Counted from the stretch's first letter, positions 7,830-15,775 are shown. The stretch: DNA of 64,000 nt from Chryseobacterium bernardetii (GCF_003815975.1 NZ_CP033932.1:868001-932000), one strand, 5' to 3'. Program-made: numbers and translations. The notes: generated by a model from the letters alone, not told the origin.

Positions 7830-9107
7830 TTATTTAGTAAGGATGAAATAATGCATCTGATCTTCAAACTCATAAGTAATATCCCAGCCAGGATACTGTT
7901 TGATAATTGTTTTAATAATAGATAATCCTAAACCTGTGGAAGTATGATCGGAGCTTTGTTTATAAAAACGGTTAAAAATTCTGGATTTATCCAACGGTCC
8001 CTGTATCCCGCTATTTTGAAAGATAATCCTGTTATTCTCAATAAAAATATTTAAAGTTCCTTCCTCATTATTATATTTAACAGCATTTTTAAGCAGGTTA
8101 GCTAGAAGGATATCCGCAAGATCCTGGTTGAACCCGGCTTTAAATACCCCTTTTTCAATAACATTAACCTCTATATTTTTAAAAGCAATAAAGTCTTCAT
8201 AATTCTGTACAAGATTATTGACCATTGCATTAAAATTAACTTCTGATATGGCGTTGAACTGGCTGTTCTCAATCTTGGAAAGCATGAGCAGAGATTTATT
8301 CAGCCCTACCATTCTTCTCAGATCATTTTTAACTTCTGTAAGAAAGGTAAGGTTCTTTTTATCAAGATCCTCATTCTGAATCAGAAGGTCTATTTTGTTA
8401 ATAACGATAGCGAGCGGTGTCTGAAGCTCATGAGAAGCATTTTCAATAAACTGTTTCTGCTGGTAGAAAACAAGCTCATTACGCTCTACCATTTCATTGA
8501 TTTCCACATTCAGCTCTTCAAATTCTTTGATTGAATAGTTTTGATCGGTTTGGGAAAAAGGAATACCAAACTGATATTTCTTCAGTTTATCAAGAATTTG
8601 ATAGAACGGATGCATTGCTTTATTCAGAAGGTATCCATTAACGGCCACAATACTGATCACCAAAAGAATATAAAGAACTATTAAAGCAGTTGTAAGATCA
8701 TAAATCAGTTCATCTTCTTCTACCGTGGATGTTCTTATGACAAGCCTCTGATGATTTTTATACTGGTCTATGAAATCTGCCTCCAATACACGATAAGGCT
8801 GGTCTTTATCATCATACTCCATATAATACATCTTATTATAGAGCCTGCTTTTATTTTTGTATTCTGCTGAAGTTATTGGCATAATCTTAAATTCATTGAA
8901 TCCGAAATCATGGTTCTTCAGCAACTGAGGGTTAAGATATACTGCTTTGATGATCTGTATTTTTCTATCCTTCAATCCATCATCTACATTATCATGTACC
9001 TCATCCAGTATATACGCATAAAACAATCCCGCCCAGACTGCTATAATCAGCAGCAGGATCATGATAAGATATTTTATCGTATAATATTTTAATGAAACCT
9101 TCATCAT
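7830..9107 (-). CDS. Sensor histidine kinase of an OmpR-type two-component system
   Basis: 425 residues. Membrane segment 1 (about 13-33) and segment 2 (about 140-161) flank a periplasmic sensor region of about 105 residues. There follow a linker, the HisKA domain with H226 in NASHELQTPLA, and the HATPase domain with N-box NLLKNAVKYN (N341) and GLGLSI near residue 398. It autophosphorylates and passes phosphate to the regulator encoded just upstream; the two genes overlap (ATGA) and must be one operon. A second Met follows the first directly. The signal is unknown; the neighbouring PepSY-like genes may be targets or signal partners. Confidence 0.93.
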   Translation of the reverse strand: MMKVSLKYYTIKYLIMILLLIIAVWAGLFYAYILDEVHDNVDDGLKDRKIQIIKAVYLNPQLLKNHDFGFNEFKIMPITSAEYKNKSRLYNKMYYMEYDDKDQPYRVLEADFIDQYKNHQRLVIRTSTVEEDELIYDLTTALIVLYILLVISIVAVNGYLLNKAMHPFYQILDKLKKYQFGIPFSQTDQNYSIKEFEELNVEINEMVERNELVFYQQKQFIENASHELQTPLAIVINKIDLLIQNEDLDKKNLTFLTEVKNDLRRMVGLNKSLLMLSKIENSQFNAISEVNFNAMVNNLVQNYEDFIAFKNIEVNVIEKGVFKAGFNQDLADILLANLLKNAVKYNNEEGTLNIFIENNRIIFQNSGIQGPLDKSRIFNRFYKQSSDHTSTGLGLSIIKTIIKQYPGWDITYEFEDQMHYFILTK

Positions 9108-9775
9108 ACGAATTTATAGCCTATTCCGTAAACAGCCTGGAAGTCAGCTTCTGCATGAAGTGTCTTCAATTTTTTACGAAGATTTTTAATTTGTGAATAA
9201 ATGAAATCGAGGCTGTCTGCCTGATCAATGTAATCCCCCCATATCGCTTCTGCCAATGTGGTCTTCTGTAATGTTTTTTCCGGATGAATAACGAAGTAAT
9301 ATAAAAGGTCATATTCTTTACGGTTAAGCGCAAGTTCTTCGCTTCCTACCTTTACAATTCTGCTTTCCGGGTCAATACTGATATTTTTATACCTGATAAT
9401 ATTCTCGCCATCCTGGTTTTTTCTTCTTATTACAGATCTTATTCGGGCCATTAATTCTGCGAGGTGAAATGGCTTGGCTAAATAATCATCTGCTCCTATT
9501 TCCAGTCCTGTTACCTTATCATCCACGGAATCTTTTGCAGAAAGGATAATTACAGGATCTTTTTTGTGCATTTTCTTGATTTCCCGTAAGAGATCTATAC
9601 CATTACCATCCGGCAGCATAATATCCAGCAAAATACAGTCATATTCATAAGAAATAATCTTCTCCAGTCCGGAACTATAACTATCAGCATATTCTACAAT
9701 AAAATGTTCTGCCTCCAGAAATTTCTGTACAGTATCCCTTAGGTCCGGTTCATCTTCTACTATTAAAATCTTCAT
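9104..9775 (-). CDS. OmpR/PhoB-family response regulator
   Basis: 223 residues. Receiver domain about 1-115 with acidic pair E7/D8, phospho-acceptor D51 (CILLDIMLPDGNG) and K101 (LAKPFH). The C-terminal winged-helix DNA-binding domain (about 125-223) contains LNRKEYDLLYYF and ends in YGIGYKFV. Its gene precedes and overlaps the kinase gene. A TATATTTG box lies 26 nt upstream. It probably regulates transcription of nearby envelope genes; this is inferred from position only. Confidence 0.94.
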   Translation of the reverse strand: MKILIVEDEPDLRDTVQKFLEAEHFIVEYADSYSSGLEKIISYEYDCILLDIMLPDGNGIDLLREIKKMHKKDPVIILSAKDSVDDKVTGLEIGADDYLAKPFHLAELMARIRSVIRRKNQDGENIIRYKNISIDPESRIVKVGSEELALNRKEYDLLYYFVIHPEKTLQKTTLAEAIWGDYIDQADSLDFIYSQIKNLRKKLKTLHAEADFQAVYGIGYKFV

Positions 9776-9801
9776 AGGGTGTTCTGCTTGGATATCTTAA
9801 T

Positions 9802-9809
9802 CAAATATA
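9802..9809 (-). promoter_or_regulatory. Two-component operon -7 box
   Basis: The minus strand reads TATATTTG, matching TAnnTTTG, 26 nt before the response-regulator ATG. No convincing -33 TTG was found. Confidence 0.5.
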
Positions 9810-9969
9810 TAAAATTACAGAGGAATAACAGGGAGAAAGTGTGGGAACTAAGGCTTAATCAATACCCAAACAGAGTCAAAATAAGGACCATTTGATAAAT
9901 GATACATAATATATCAATAATGTATATATATCCTTTGTTCCCTTCTTCACAACGTTTTTTCATGAAGTA

Positions 9970-10182
9970 TTAATTTGTTTTTATATACCTTCCATCTGCA
10001 TCAAAGATCAGGCACAAACCATTCATCAGATGAATCTTGTAAGCATTATACTTTGTCTCAATAGAATCTATTACACTGCACGGATGATGCTTGGTCATAA
10101 AAGACACCATATTCTTTCTAATCTTAGTGGAAGAAACTTTTCTTCCACTACTGTTTATCAAACTCCAGTTTACCATAATCAT
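9970..10182 (-). CDS. Single PepSY-like domain protein, no signal peptide
   Basis: 70 residues. The core KYNAYKIHLMNGLCLIFDAD followed by GRYIKTN copies the unit seen twice in the next gene upstream (EYKVYLNNGMKMEFDSNGNW and YKAELSNGLELEFDRNGNF). Unlike that gene, this one has no recognisable signal peptide and only one domain. It may therefore be a truncated duplicate or a cytoplasmic partner. It is 27 nt downstream of its paralogue on the same strand and probably co-transcribed. Whether it is expressed is uncertain. Confidence 0.55.
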   Translation of the reverse strand: MIMVNWSLINSSGRKVSSTKIRKNMVSFMTKHHPCSVIDSIETKYNAYKIHLMNGLCLIFDADGRYIKTN

Positions 10183-10209
10183 AAAATTTTATTGTTACTC
10201 TTATTGGAT

Positions 10210-10668
10210 TTAGTCATCAATTTTTTTAAAGTTCCCGTTTCGGTCGAACTCCAGCTCCAGTCCGTTGGACAATTCTGCTTTATAAGACCATCTCTTCTTT
10301 TCTATCTTGACGATATAGGTATTCGGAAAATTTCTGCTGGTGTAATTTTTTATAGAGGCAGGAATAAAACCATAAGGAATCTTTTGGTGATTACCATCTA
10401 CTTCTTTCCAGTTTCCATTGCTGTCAAATTCCATTTTCATCCCATTGTTCAGATATACCTTGTATTCATCAACGCCATAGATTTCTCTATCTTCAATAGC
10501 GGATGAAACGGGAATTCCTTTAAAATGGCCTGCCAGGAATGTTTTAGCAGTCTTAGGCAAATGATTAGGATTAATCGCTCTGTCCTGTGCTGAAACCAAG
10601 CCGCCAATCAGTAAAAAAATTAAAACAAATACGGTTGTGATTTTCTTTACATTTTTCATAATATTCAA
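10210..10668 (-). CDS. Secreted protein with two PepSY-like domains
   Basis: 152 residues. A signal peptide (about 1-27, ending GGLVSAQ) is followed by two copies of a PepSY-like unit: LPKTAKTFLAGHF...YKVYLNNGMKMEFDSNGNW and IPASIKNYTSRNF...YKAELSNGLELEFDRNGNF. This periplasmic family is common in Bacteroidota and is often encoded beside two-component systems; its ligand is unknown. The first Met is at 10668; the alternative Met at 10659 (MKNVKK) would give a more usual signal peptide. It is upstream of, and on the same strand as, the response regulator and kinase genes, and could be their target. Confidence 0.82.
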   Translation of the reverse strand: MNIMKNVKKITTVFVLIFLLIGGLVSAQDRAINPNHLPKTAKTFLAGHFKGIPVSSAIEDREIYGVDEYKVYLNNGMKMEFDSNGNWKEVDGNHQKIPYGFIPASIKNYTSRNFPNTYIVKIEKKRWSYKAELSNGLELEFDRNGNFKKIDD

Positions 10669-10874
10669 TTTTTTCTGTCATTATTATGAAGCAAAGTTCC
10701 TAATCAATTTGGGAAAGAATTAGGAAAAACTTAAAAATGTAAACGAGGAGATAAAATGAAGCCCTCTAGACTATTGGCTGTTAACAGCAATTAATCAAAG
10801 ATTTAAAAATACAGATATTGATCTGATTTGAAACCGAAAGAGCATTAATCAATATCTTTTATCAATTAAAAAAA

Positions 10875-10979
10875 TGAACCATTAAAACAGAGATAAGTTA
10901 ATAAGAGAATTAAAGAAGAATCGTTCGAAATTCTTTACGCTTTAACTTTCTTACTAGCTTCAATAGCCTTAATGGTTCA
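10875..10979. repeat. 105-bp imperfect palindrome with AACCATTAA ends
   Basis: The ends are exact inverted copies (TGAACCATTAA at 10875-10885, TTAATGGTTCA at 10969-10979). The interior is also imperfectly symmetric: the left arm has TAAGAGAATTAAAG and the inverted right arm TAAGAAAGTTAAAG. The centre is the palindrome TTCGAA (10924-10929). No ORF is present. It fills much of the 356-nt gap at 10669-11024; the remainder is AT-rich sequence without visible genes. Confidence 0.75.
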
Positions 10980-11024
10980 ATAAAATACTTTTTTAAAGCT
11001 TATTTCAGCCTTAAAATATAAAGA

Positions 11025-11720
11025 TTATAAATATTCCTTAATCTGTTGAAGATGAGTGATAGACTTTAGTCCGGTTTCTTTTTTGTTTTCCTTATACACA
11101 TCAAAGAAAATCGTATCCATTCCGAAGTCTCTTCCACCCAGAGCATCGGCAATCCAATCATCACCAATCATGATGCTTTCTTCTTTTTTCGCTTCAGAAA
11201 GACCAAGGGAATACTCAAAAATCTTAGGGTCCGGCTTTCTAACACCTACAGCATCTGCACTGGTAATGGTTTCAAAATAAGGGGCAATTCCGGATAAGGT
11301 ACATTTTCTTTCCGTTACTTCCTGAAAGCCATTGGAAATAATATGAAGCTTATAGTTCTTCGACTTCAAATATTCAAGGACCTCTTCTGCCCCTTCCACC
11401 AACTCATTATAACTGACAATATTATCCAGAAAATTCTCTTCAAAATAAAGAGAAAGTTCTTTATTATCTACTCCAAAATGCATAAAGGAGTCATAAAAAC
11501 GGTGTTCTCTCAAATACTCTTTACCTATAATTCCATCTCTTATTTTTTCCCATAATTCTTCGTTGATATCATGGTAAACGGCATGAAAGTCTTCAAAGTC
11601 AATATTATACTTTGAATTAATTTCCTGCGTTTCAAAAAGTTCTTTGATGGCTAGATAGGCATTTCTACGATGATCCCAGAGCGTATTGTCCAGGTCAAAA
11701 AAAACGTGCTGCATTCTCAT
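11025..11720 (-). CDS. YjjG-family HAD hydrolase (pyrimidine nucleotidase type)
   Basis: HAD-superfamily phosphatase. Motif I is FFDLDNTLWDH near the N-terminus, motif II is HIISNGF, and the later VRKPDPKIFEYSL and SIMIGDDWIADALGG supply the Lys and the acidic motif IV. YjjG-type enzymes dephosphorylate (non-canonical) nucleoside monophosphates in the cytoplasm. I begin at the ATG at 11720 (MRMQHVFF), with 11714 as alternative. An upstream TTG start is unlikely, because the -7 box TAACTTTG (11727-11734) overlaps it. That box leaves almost no 5' leader. Confidence 0.88.
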   Translation of the reverse strand: MRMQHVFFDLDNTLWDHRRNAYLAIKELFETQEINSKYNIDFEDFHAVYHDINEELWEKIRDGIIGKEYLREHRFYDSFMHFGVDNKELSLYFEENFLDNIVSYNELVEGAEEVLEYLKSKNYKLHIISNGFQEVTERKCTLSGIAPYFETITSADAVGVRKPDPKIFEYSLGLSEAKKEESIMIGDDWIADALGGRDFGMDTIFFDVYKENKKETGLKSITHLQQIKEYL

Positions 11721-11726
11721 ACAGCA

Positions 11727-11734
11727 CAAAGTTA
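11727..11734 (-). promoter_or_regulatory. yjjG-type gene -7 box
   Basis: The minus strand reads TAACTTTG, 6 nt before the first ATG. If real, transcription begins at or just before the start codon. Confidence 0.45.
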
Positions 11735-11740
11735 ATAATT

Positions 11741-11875
11741 TTAATTTTTTGTAACAGGATAATTCTTGCTCTTGCTTTTCACAATTTCAAGGCTTTTAGA
11801 AAAATTGAGCAGAAAATCGATGGTTTGTTTTTTAGGTTTCAAAGTTTTCACTTTTAAGGAGTCATTTTTTTTCAT
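11741..11875 (-). CDS. Small basic protein (44 residues) downstream of the sigma factor gene
   Basis: ATG at 11873-11875, stop at 11741-11743. The product begins MKKNDSLKVKTLKPKKQT and continues IDFLLNFSKSLEIVKSKSKN before ending YPVTKN. It has a Lys-rich start and a short amphipathic segment (IDFLLNFSKSLEI). I recall similar tiny proteins with a KKQT..FLLNFSKSL pattern from other flavobacteria, which argues that it is a true gene. It starts 48 nt after the stop of the sigma factor gene on the same strand and is probably co-transcribed. The function is unknown; action on the sigma factor is only a guess. Confidence 0.6.
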   Translation of the reverse strand: MKKNDSLKVKTLKPKKQTIDFLLNFSKSLEIVKSKSKNYPVTKN

Positions 11876-11923
11876 AAGCGAACTATGTTTTTCCTTAAAA
11901 CGTGAGATTTTACGAAATATTAT

Positions 11924-12514
11924 CTATCTGGTTAATATTATATTATTTTCTTCCATGATTTTTCTCAGGTTTATCAGCGCATATCTTACTCTGCCTAATG
12001 TGGTATTGATACTCATATCGGTATGATCGGCAATTTCCTTAAAACTTAGCCCATCGAAAAATCTTAATTTAATGACTTCCTGTTGATTCAACGGAAGAAA
12101 CTGAAGCATTTTCAGCAGATCTTCCTGAATCTGATTGGTCACCAGCTGATCTTCAATATTTTCAGAAGGTTCTCTGATCAGATCAAAAATAGAATACTCA
12201 TCGGTTTCAAAAGTAGTCTCTGAAACTTTGATATTTTTGGATTTTGCCCTGAAATGATCAATGATAAGATTGTGGGAGATTCTTTTTGCCCAAAGGATAA
12301 ATTTACCCTCTTCGTTATAACGTCCTTCTTTTAGCATCACAATGATTTTCATGAATGTATCCTGAAAAATATCATTGGCTAGATCTTCATCATTAATTTT
12401 GTAAAAAATGAATGTAAACAGTTCTCTCTGATGACGGTGAATCAGGGTTGATAGAGCGCCCTCATCACCTTTCTGGTAAAGCGAAATTAATAAACTATCC
12501 GATTTTGATTTCAT
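11924..12514 (-). CDS. RNA polymerase sigma factor, ECF (sigma-70 family)
   Basis: I take the start at the ATG at 12514 (MKSKSDSLLISLYQKGDEGA), giving 196 residues, the normal ECF length; longer upstream readings lack family features. The sigma-2 region covers about residues 20-90 (DLANDIFQDTFMKI, then WAKRISHNLIIDHFR). The sigma-4 region is at the C-terminus (LPLNQQEVIKLRFFDGLSFK and a helix-turn-helix with MSINTTLGRVRYAL). It should direct RNA polymerase to a set of stress or envelope promoters. No anti-sigma gene with a membrane segment is adjacent; only the 44-residue protein follows. Confidence 0.92.
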   Translation of the reverse strand: MKSKSDSLLISLYQKGDEGALSTLIHRHQRELFTFIFYKINDEDLANDIFQDTFMKIIVMLKEGRYNEEGKFILWAKRISHNLIIDHFRAKSKNIKVSETTFETDEYSIFDLIREPSENIEDQLVTNQIQEDLLKMLQFLPLNQQEVIKLRFFDGLSFKEIADHTDMSINTTLGRVRYALINLRKIMEENNIILTR

Positions 12515-12709
12515 AACTCTTCTCAATATAACATTTGCAGCCCAGCTATCGCCCAGATAAAATATCCGGTTTTTGCTGTATATACAAAACAATTCTACAG
12601 AGTAAAGTCTCTTCGATAGGCGGTACAATTATATTATGGCGTAAATATAATAATTTTTTAATAACTGTTAAGCAATTATTAAATTTTCGCTATAAAAATT
12701 TAAAAAAAA

Positions 12710-13201
12710 TCACTTAAACATATCATGAATGAACACGGTAGGGATATTTAATGTAAAATTAATATTCAATCCTTTCATTTCTTTTCCGTTTAACCGGGTA
12801 TCTCCGATAGGGAAGGCATAGCCTCCGGTAAGATCAAGCATTCCAAATAAAGTAACTCCTATTTTCGGGGCAATATATTTGTTGGTTCCTTCAGCTCCTA
12901 CCAAAAAGTAGTAAGCGTGGTAAAAGTCTACATTCTTTTCAAAATTAAGTAAAACATCTGCCTGAAGCTTCGGCATAATGGCAAATTTTGAATCTGCCAC
13001 TCCCATTAAGGCAGAACCACCCAATCTGTAAATGACATCATCATTTTTAAGGAAAAGCAGCTTTCCTCCTACTTCTCCAAAGCTTTGATTTTGGTAGGTA
13101 TATCCCACACTGATCATTTTATGCATGGTATACTGGGCTTTCACCAATGTACTCAGCAAAAACAGGGATAGAATGGCAACTGCAGTCCGAAAATTCATCA
13201 T
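12710..13201 (-). CDS. Secreted or outer-membrane protein of unknown function
   Basis: 163 residues. A signal peptide (about 1-22, ending TLVKAQ) is followed by alternating polar/hydrophobic strands rich in Gly and aromatic residues (ISVGYTYQNQSFGEVGGKLL, YYFLVGAEG, FGMLDLTGGYAFPIGD), which suggests a small outer-membrane beta-barrel of about eight strands. I recognise no named family. It lies between the sigma factor gene and metK on the same strand; the metK terminator lies just upstream of it, so it probably has its own promoter. Confidence 0.75.
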   Translation of the reverse strand: MMNFRTAVAILSLFLLSTLVKAQYTMHKMISVGYTYQNQSFGEVGGKLLFLKNDDVIYRLGGSALMGVADSKFAIMPKLQADVLLNFEKNVDFYHAYYFLVGAEGTNKYIAPKIGVTLFGMLDLTGGYAFPIGDTRLNGKEMKGLNINFTLNIPTVFIHDMFK

Positions 13202-13227
13202 CTTTTAATTTATTACGATGTAAAATT

Positions 13228-13261
13228 AAAAAAAACTGCCTTACCGGAAAGTAAAGCAGTT
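13228..13261 (-). terminator. metK terminator
   Basis: On the minus strand AACTGCTTTAC and GTAAGGCAGTT form a stem around TTTCCG, followed by eight T. It begins 26 nt after the metK stop. Confidence 0.8.
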
Positions 13262-13287
13262 CATAATATTTCAGTTTAGAGAAAAAA

Positions 13288-14568
13288 TTAAATACCAAAA
13301 GCGGCTTTAATTTCGTCTACTTTATCTAGTTTTTCCCAGGTAAAGAACTCAAGACCTTCTAACGTGATCTCGTTTTTCTGCCCTTTGTTGAAGGTTTTAT
13401 CTGCAACATAATGCTCTTTACCCATGTGTCCGTAAGAAGCTGTTTCCTGATAGATAGGATTTCTTAATTTTAAGTTCTGCTCAATAGCATAAGGTCTTAA
13501 ATCAAAGATTGTGGAAACTTTTTTAGCAATTTCACCATCGTGAAGATCCACTTTCGCAGTTCCGTAAGTATTGATGTACAATCCACAAGGCTCAGCTACT
13601 CCAATTGCGTAAGAAACCTGTACCAAAACTTCATCAGCAACGCCAGCTGCTACAAGGTTTTTAGCAATGTGTCTTGTTGCATATGCAGCACTTCTATCTA
13701 CTTTTGAAGGATCTTTTCCTGAGAAAGCACCACCACCGTGAGCACCTTTACCACCGTAAGTATCAACAATGATTTTTCTACCTGTAAGACCTGTATCTCC
13801 GTGAGGGCCACCAATTACGAATTTACCTGTAGGGTTGATGTGATATTTAATCTGATCGTTAAATAACGCTTTAATCTCCTCAGTCTGCTGAGCAACCACT
13901 CTGGGAACCAGAATATTCTTGATATCTTCACGGATCTTACCCAGCATCTCTTCTTCTGATCCGAAATCATCATGTTGAGTAGAAACTACGATAGAATCAA
14001 TTCTGATTGGCTTGTGGTCATCAGAATACTCAATTGTTACCTGGCTTTTTGCATCAGGACGTAAGTAAGTGATCTCTTTATTTTCTCTTCTGATTGCAGA
14101 AAGTTCTTTAAGGATTGTGTGCGCCAAATCCAAAGCAAGGGGCATATAATTAGCCGTCTCATTGGTAGCATACCCGAACATCATTCCCTGGTCACCAGCT
14201 CCCTGAGCATTTGCTTTCGCTTCAAATGACTCATCATTTACCGCTCTGTCAACCCCCTGGTTGATATCCGGAGACTGCTCATGGATTGCAGAGATTACTC
14301 CACAGGAATCTCCATTGAACATATATTCACCTTTTGTATATCCGATTCCGTTGATTACTTCTCTGGCAATGGTCTGAACATCAAGGTAAGCATCAGATTT
14401 TACCTCTCCTGCCAATACTACCTGTCCGGTAGTTACAAGAGTTTCACATGCTACTTTTGAATTTTTATCGTATGCTAAGAAATGATCGATTAACGCATCG
14501 GAGATTTGGTCGGCAATTTTATCCGGATGTCCTTCTGAAACTGATTCAGATGTAAATAAATAAGACAT
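13288..14568 (-). CDS. metK: S-adenosylmethionine synthetase
   Basis: Makes SAM from methionine and ATP in the cytoplasm; 426 residues, slightly longer than E. coli MetK (384). Signatures are [15 protein letters not shown] (11-25, with His14 binding ATP), [12 protein letters not shown] near residue 118, and the P-loop-like [20 protein letters not shown]. The gene is preceded by a TTG-N20-TAAATTTG promoter and a SAM-II-like riboswitch, and ends at a strong terminator, so it is a single-gene unit controlled by its own product. It stands back to back with no other methionine gene. Confidence 0.97.
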   Translation of the reverse strand: MSYLFTSESVSEGHPDKIADQISDALIDHFLAYDKNSKVACETLVTTGQVVLAGEVKSDAYLDVQTIAREVINGIGYTKGEYMFNGDSCGVISAIHEQSPDINQGVDRAVNDESFEAKANAQGAGDQGMMFGYATNETANYMPLALDLAHTILKELSAIRRENKEITYLRPDAKSQVTIEYSDDHKPIRIDSIVVSTQHDDFGSEEEMLGKIREDIKNILVPRVVAQQTEEIKALFNDQIKYHINPTGKFVIGGPHGDTGLTGRKIIVDTYGGKGAHGGGAFSGKDPSKVDRSAAYATRHIAKNLVAAGVADEVLVQVSYAIGVAEPCGLYINTYGTAKVDLHDGEIAKKVSTIFDLRPYAIEQNLKLRNPIYQETASYGHMGKEHYVADKTFNKGQKNEITLEGLEFFTWEKLDKVDEIKAAFGI

Positions 14569-14589
14569 ATTATTCTTTGTTTTTTTAGA

Positions 14590-14655
14590 TTAAAAATTGT
14601 GTTGAAGAAAAATAAGAATAACAATTGCCCAGAAAAAAGAATACTGTTTTAGCAT
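14590..14655 (-). CDS. Possible leader peptide ORF overlapping the SAM-II-like riboswitch
   Basis: An ATG at 14653-14655 opens a 21-codon frame ending at 14590-14592, 21 nt before the metK ATG. The product starts MLKQYSFFWAIVILIFL and is hydrophobic. The ATG lies in the AUGC that forms the 3' strand of the predicted pseudoknot. It has no known homologue that I recognise and may be chance in AT-rich DNA. Confidence 0.25.
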   Translation of the reverse strand: MLKQYSFFWAIVILIFLQHNF

Positions 14656-14697
14656 TTTTTTATAGAGGTTGCAATCAGGTCAAATTTTTCCTCGTTA
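14644..14697 (-). ncRNA. SAM-II-like riboswitch in the metK leader
   Basis: The minus-strand RNA pairs GAGG (14690-14693) with CCUC (14665-14668) as P1. The loop has UUUGACCUGAUUGCAACC. The downstream AUGCUAAAACAG closes an H-type pseudoknot: GCA pairs with UGC and CUG with CAG, around AUU and UAAAA. This is the SAM-II layout, including the conserved AUUGCAA and GCUAAAA stretches. It begins about 10 nt after the predicted transcription start and about 75 nt before metK, so SAM should repress its own synthesis. Recognition is by eye, not by a covariance search. Confidence 0.75.
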
Positions 14698-14708
14698 ATA
14701 AACGTCAG

Positions 14709-14739
14709 CAAATTTAAGCACTATTTTCGTAATACTCAA
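14709..14739 (-). promoter_or_regulatory. metK promoter
   Basis: The minus strand shows TTG (14737-14739), 20 nt, then TAAATTTG (14709-14716), a complete Bacteroidota promoter. Transcription should start near 14704. Confidence 0.75.
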
Positions 14740-14792
14740 AATTTTTGTTTACTAATTAAAATTTTCTTTAAATTAATGATTTATATCACTTT

Positions 14793-14817
14793 AAAGCCTC
14801 AGGATTACTGAGGCTTT
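14793..14817 (-). terminator. oxyR terminator containing the stop codon
   Basis: A 10-bp perfect stem (AAAGCCTCAG / CTGAGGCTTT) with loop GATTA. The oxyR stop codon (14805-14807) lies in the loop and first stem base. The T-run is weak. Confidence 0.65.
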
Positions 14818-15755
14818 ATGCTTACAAATTCTTTTGGGCTTTCGTGATAATTCAGTTTAAGTTCTAAAGAATTTTTGATAGAATGTGACAATTCGTCGAT
14901 AATCTTTTGCTTAAAGGTCGGCTTATAATAAATAATACTGATCTCTCTGTATGGGAAGGGCTTCTTGAATCTGAAAACATTCTTTTTCTGTTCTTCAGAA
15001 AGCTGGCTTAATGCCAATTCCGGAAGAATACTGATTCCACCTACTTTGTCTACCATATGTACCAGGGTCTGGATATTGGAAGCTAAGAAATCTAAATTTT
15101 TAGGTTTCAAAGTGTTCTCTTTCAGATGGCAGATGTTTTCGAACTGATTTCTAAGGCAATTCCCTTCTTCAAGTAACCATACTTTTTCTACATTCAGTTC
15201 TTCAGGGATAATATAAGAGTTCTTTTTATTCGCTTCTGTATTGGAGCTGTAGATCATTAACTCCTCATTGAATAAGAAATCCTGGTAAAACTCATCAGCC
15301 GTATCATAAGGAGTAGAGATAATTCCCGCGTCCAGTTCTCCTGCTTTCAGAGCTTTAATAATATTATCTGTCGTCATTTCCTTTACATTCATCTGGATCT
15401 TAGGGTTTTCCTCAAGGAATTTAAAGATCTCGGTAGGCAAGATAAATGATGAAACCGTAGGAATGATTCCAAGATTAATGGTCCCCCCTAAAATGTTATT
15501 CAGCAGGTTCGCTTTGTTTTTCAGCTCATTGACAGATTCTATAATCACCTTCGCCTGATCGATGATCTGAAGACCTACATCTGTGGTACGGATCGGGTGT
15601 GTAGTTCTGTCGAAAACCTTCACATCCAATTCATCCTCAAATTTCTGTATCATGGCACTTAAGGTTGGCTGGGTAATGAAGCACGCCTGAGCTGCTTTTC
15701 CAAAATGTTTATACTTATCAACGGCGATAAGATACTCCAGTTGCTGAATGTTCAT
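14805..15755 (-). CDS. oxyR: LysR-type peroxide sensor OxyR
   Basis: 316 residues. N-terminal helix-turn-helix (MNIQQLEYLIAVDKYKHFGK, TQPTLSAMIQKFEDEL), then the effector domain. C200 and C209 in EEGNCLRNQFENICH have the exact eight-residue spacing of the redox pair C199/C208 of E. coli OxyR, which forms a disulfide in peroxide. The catalase gene is divergent and 134 bp away, the classic regulator-target arrangement. A TTG-N18-TATCTTTG promoter lies upstream, overlapping a likely OxyR box, so autoregulation is probable. Confidence 0.93.
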   Translation of the reverse strand: MNIQQLEYLIAVDKYKHFGKAAQACFITQPTLSAMIQKFEDELDVKVFDRTTHPIRTTDVGLQIIDQAKVIIESVNELKNKANLLNNILGGTINLGIIPTVSSFILPTEIFKFLEENPKIQMNVKEMTTDNIIKALKAGELDAGIISTPYDTADEFYQDFLFNEELMIYSSNTEANKKNSYIIPEELNVEKVWLLEEGNCLRNQFENICHLKENTLKPKNLDFLASNIQTLVHMVDKVGGISILPELALSQLSEEQKKNVFRFKKPFPYREISIIYYKPTFKQKIIDELSHSIKNSLELKLNYHESPKEFVSIKPQ

Positions 15756-15775
15756 TTGATTAATATTATCTATTA

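Noticed and set aside
11721..11729. A TTG start for the YjjG-type gene, adding three codons.
   Set aside because: It would overlap the -7 box, and family proteins start close to the DxD motif, consistent with the ATG at 11720 or 11714.
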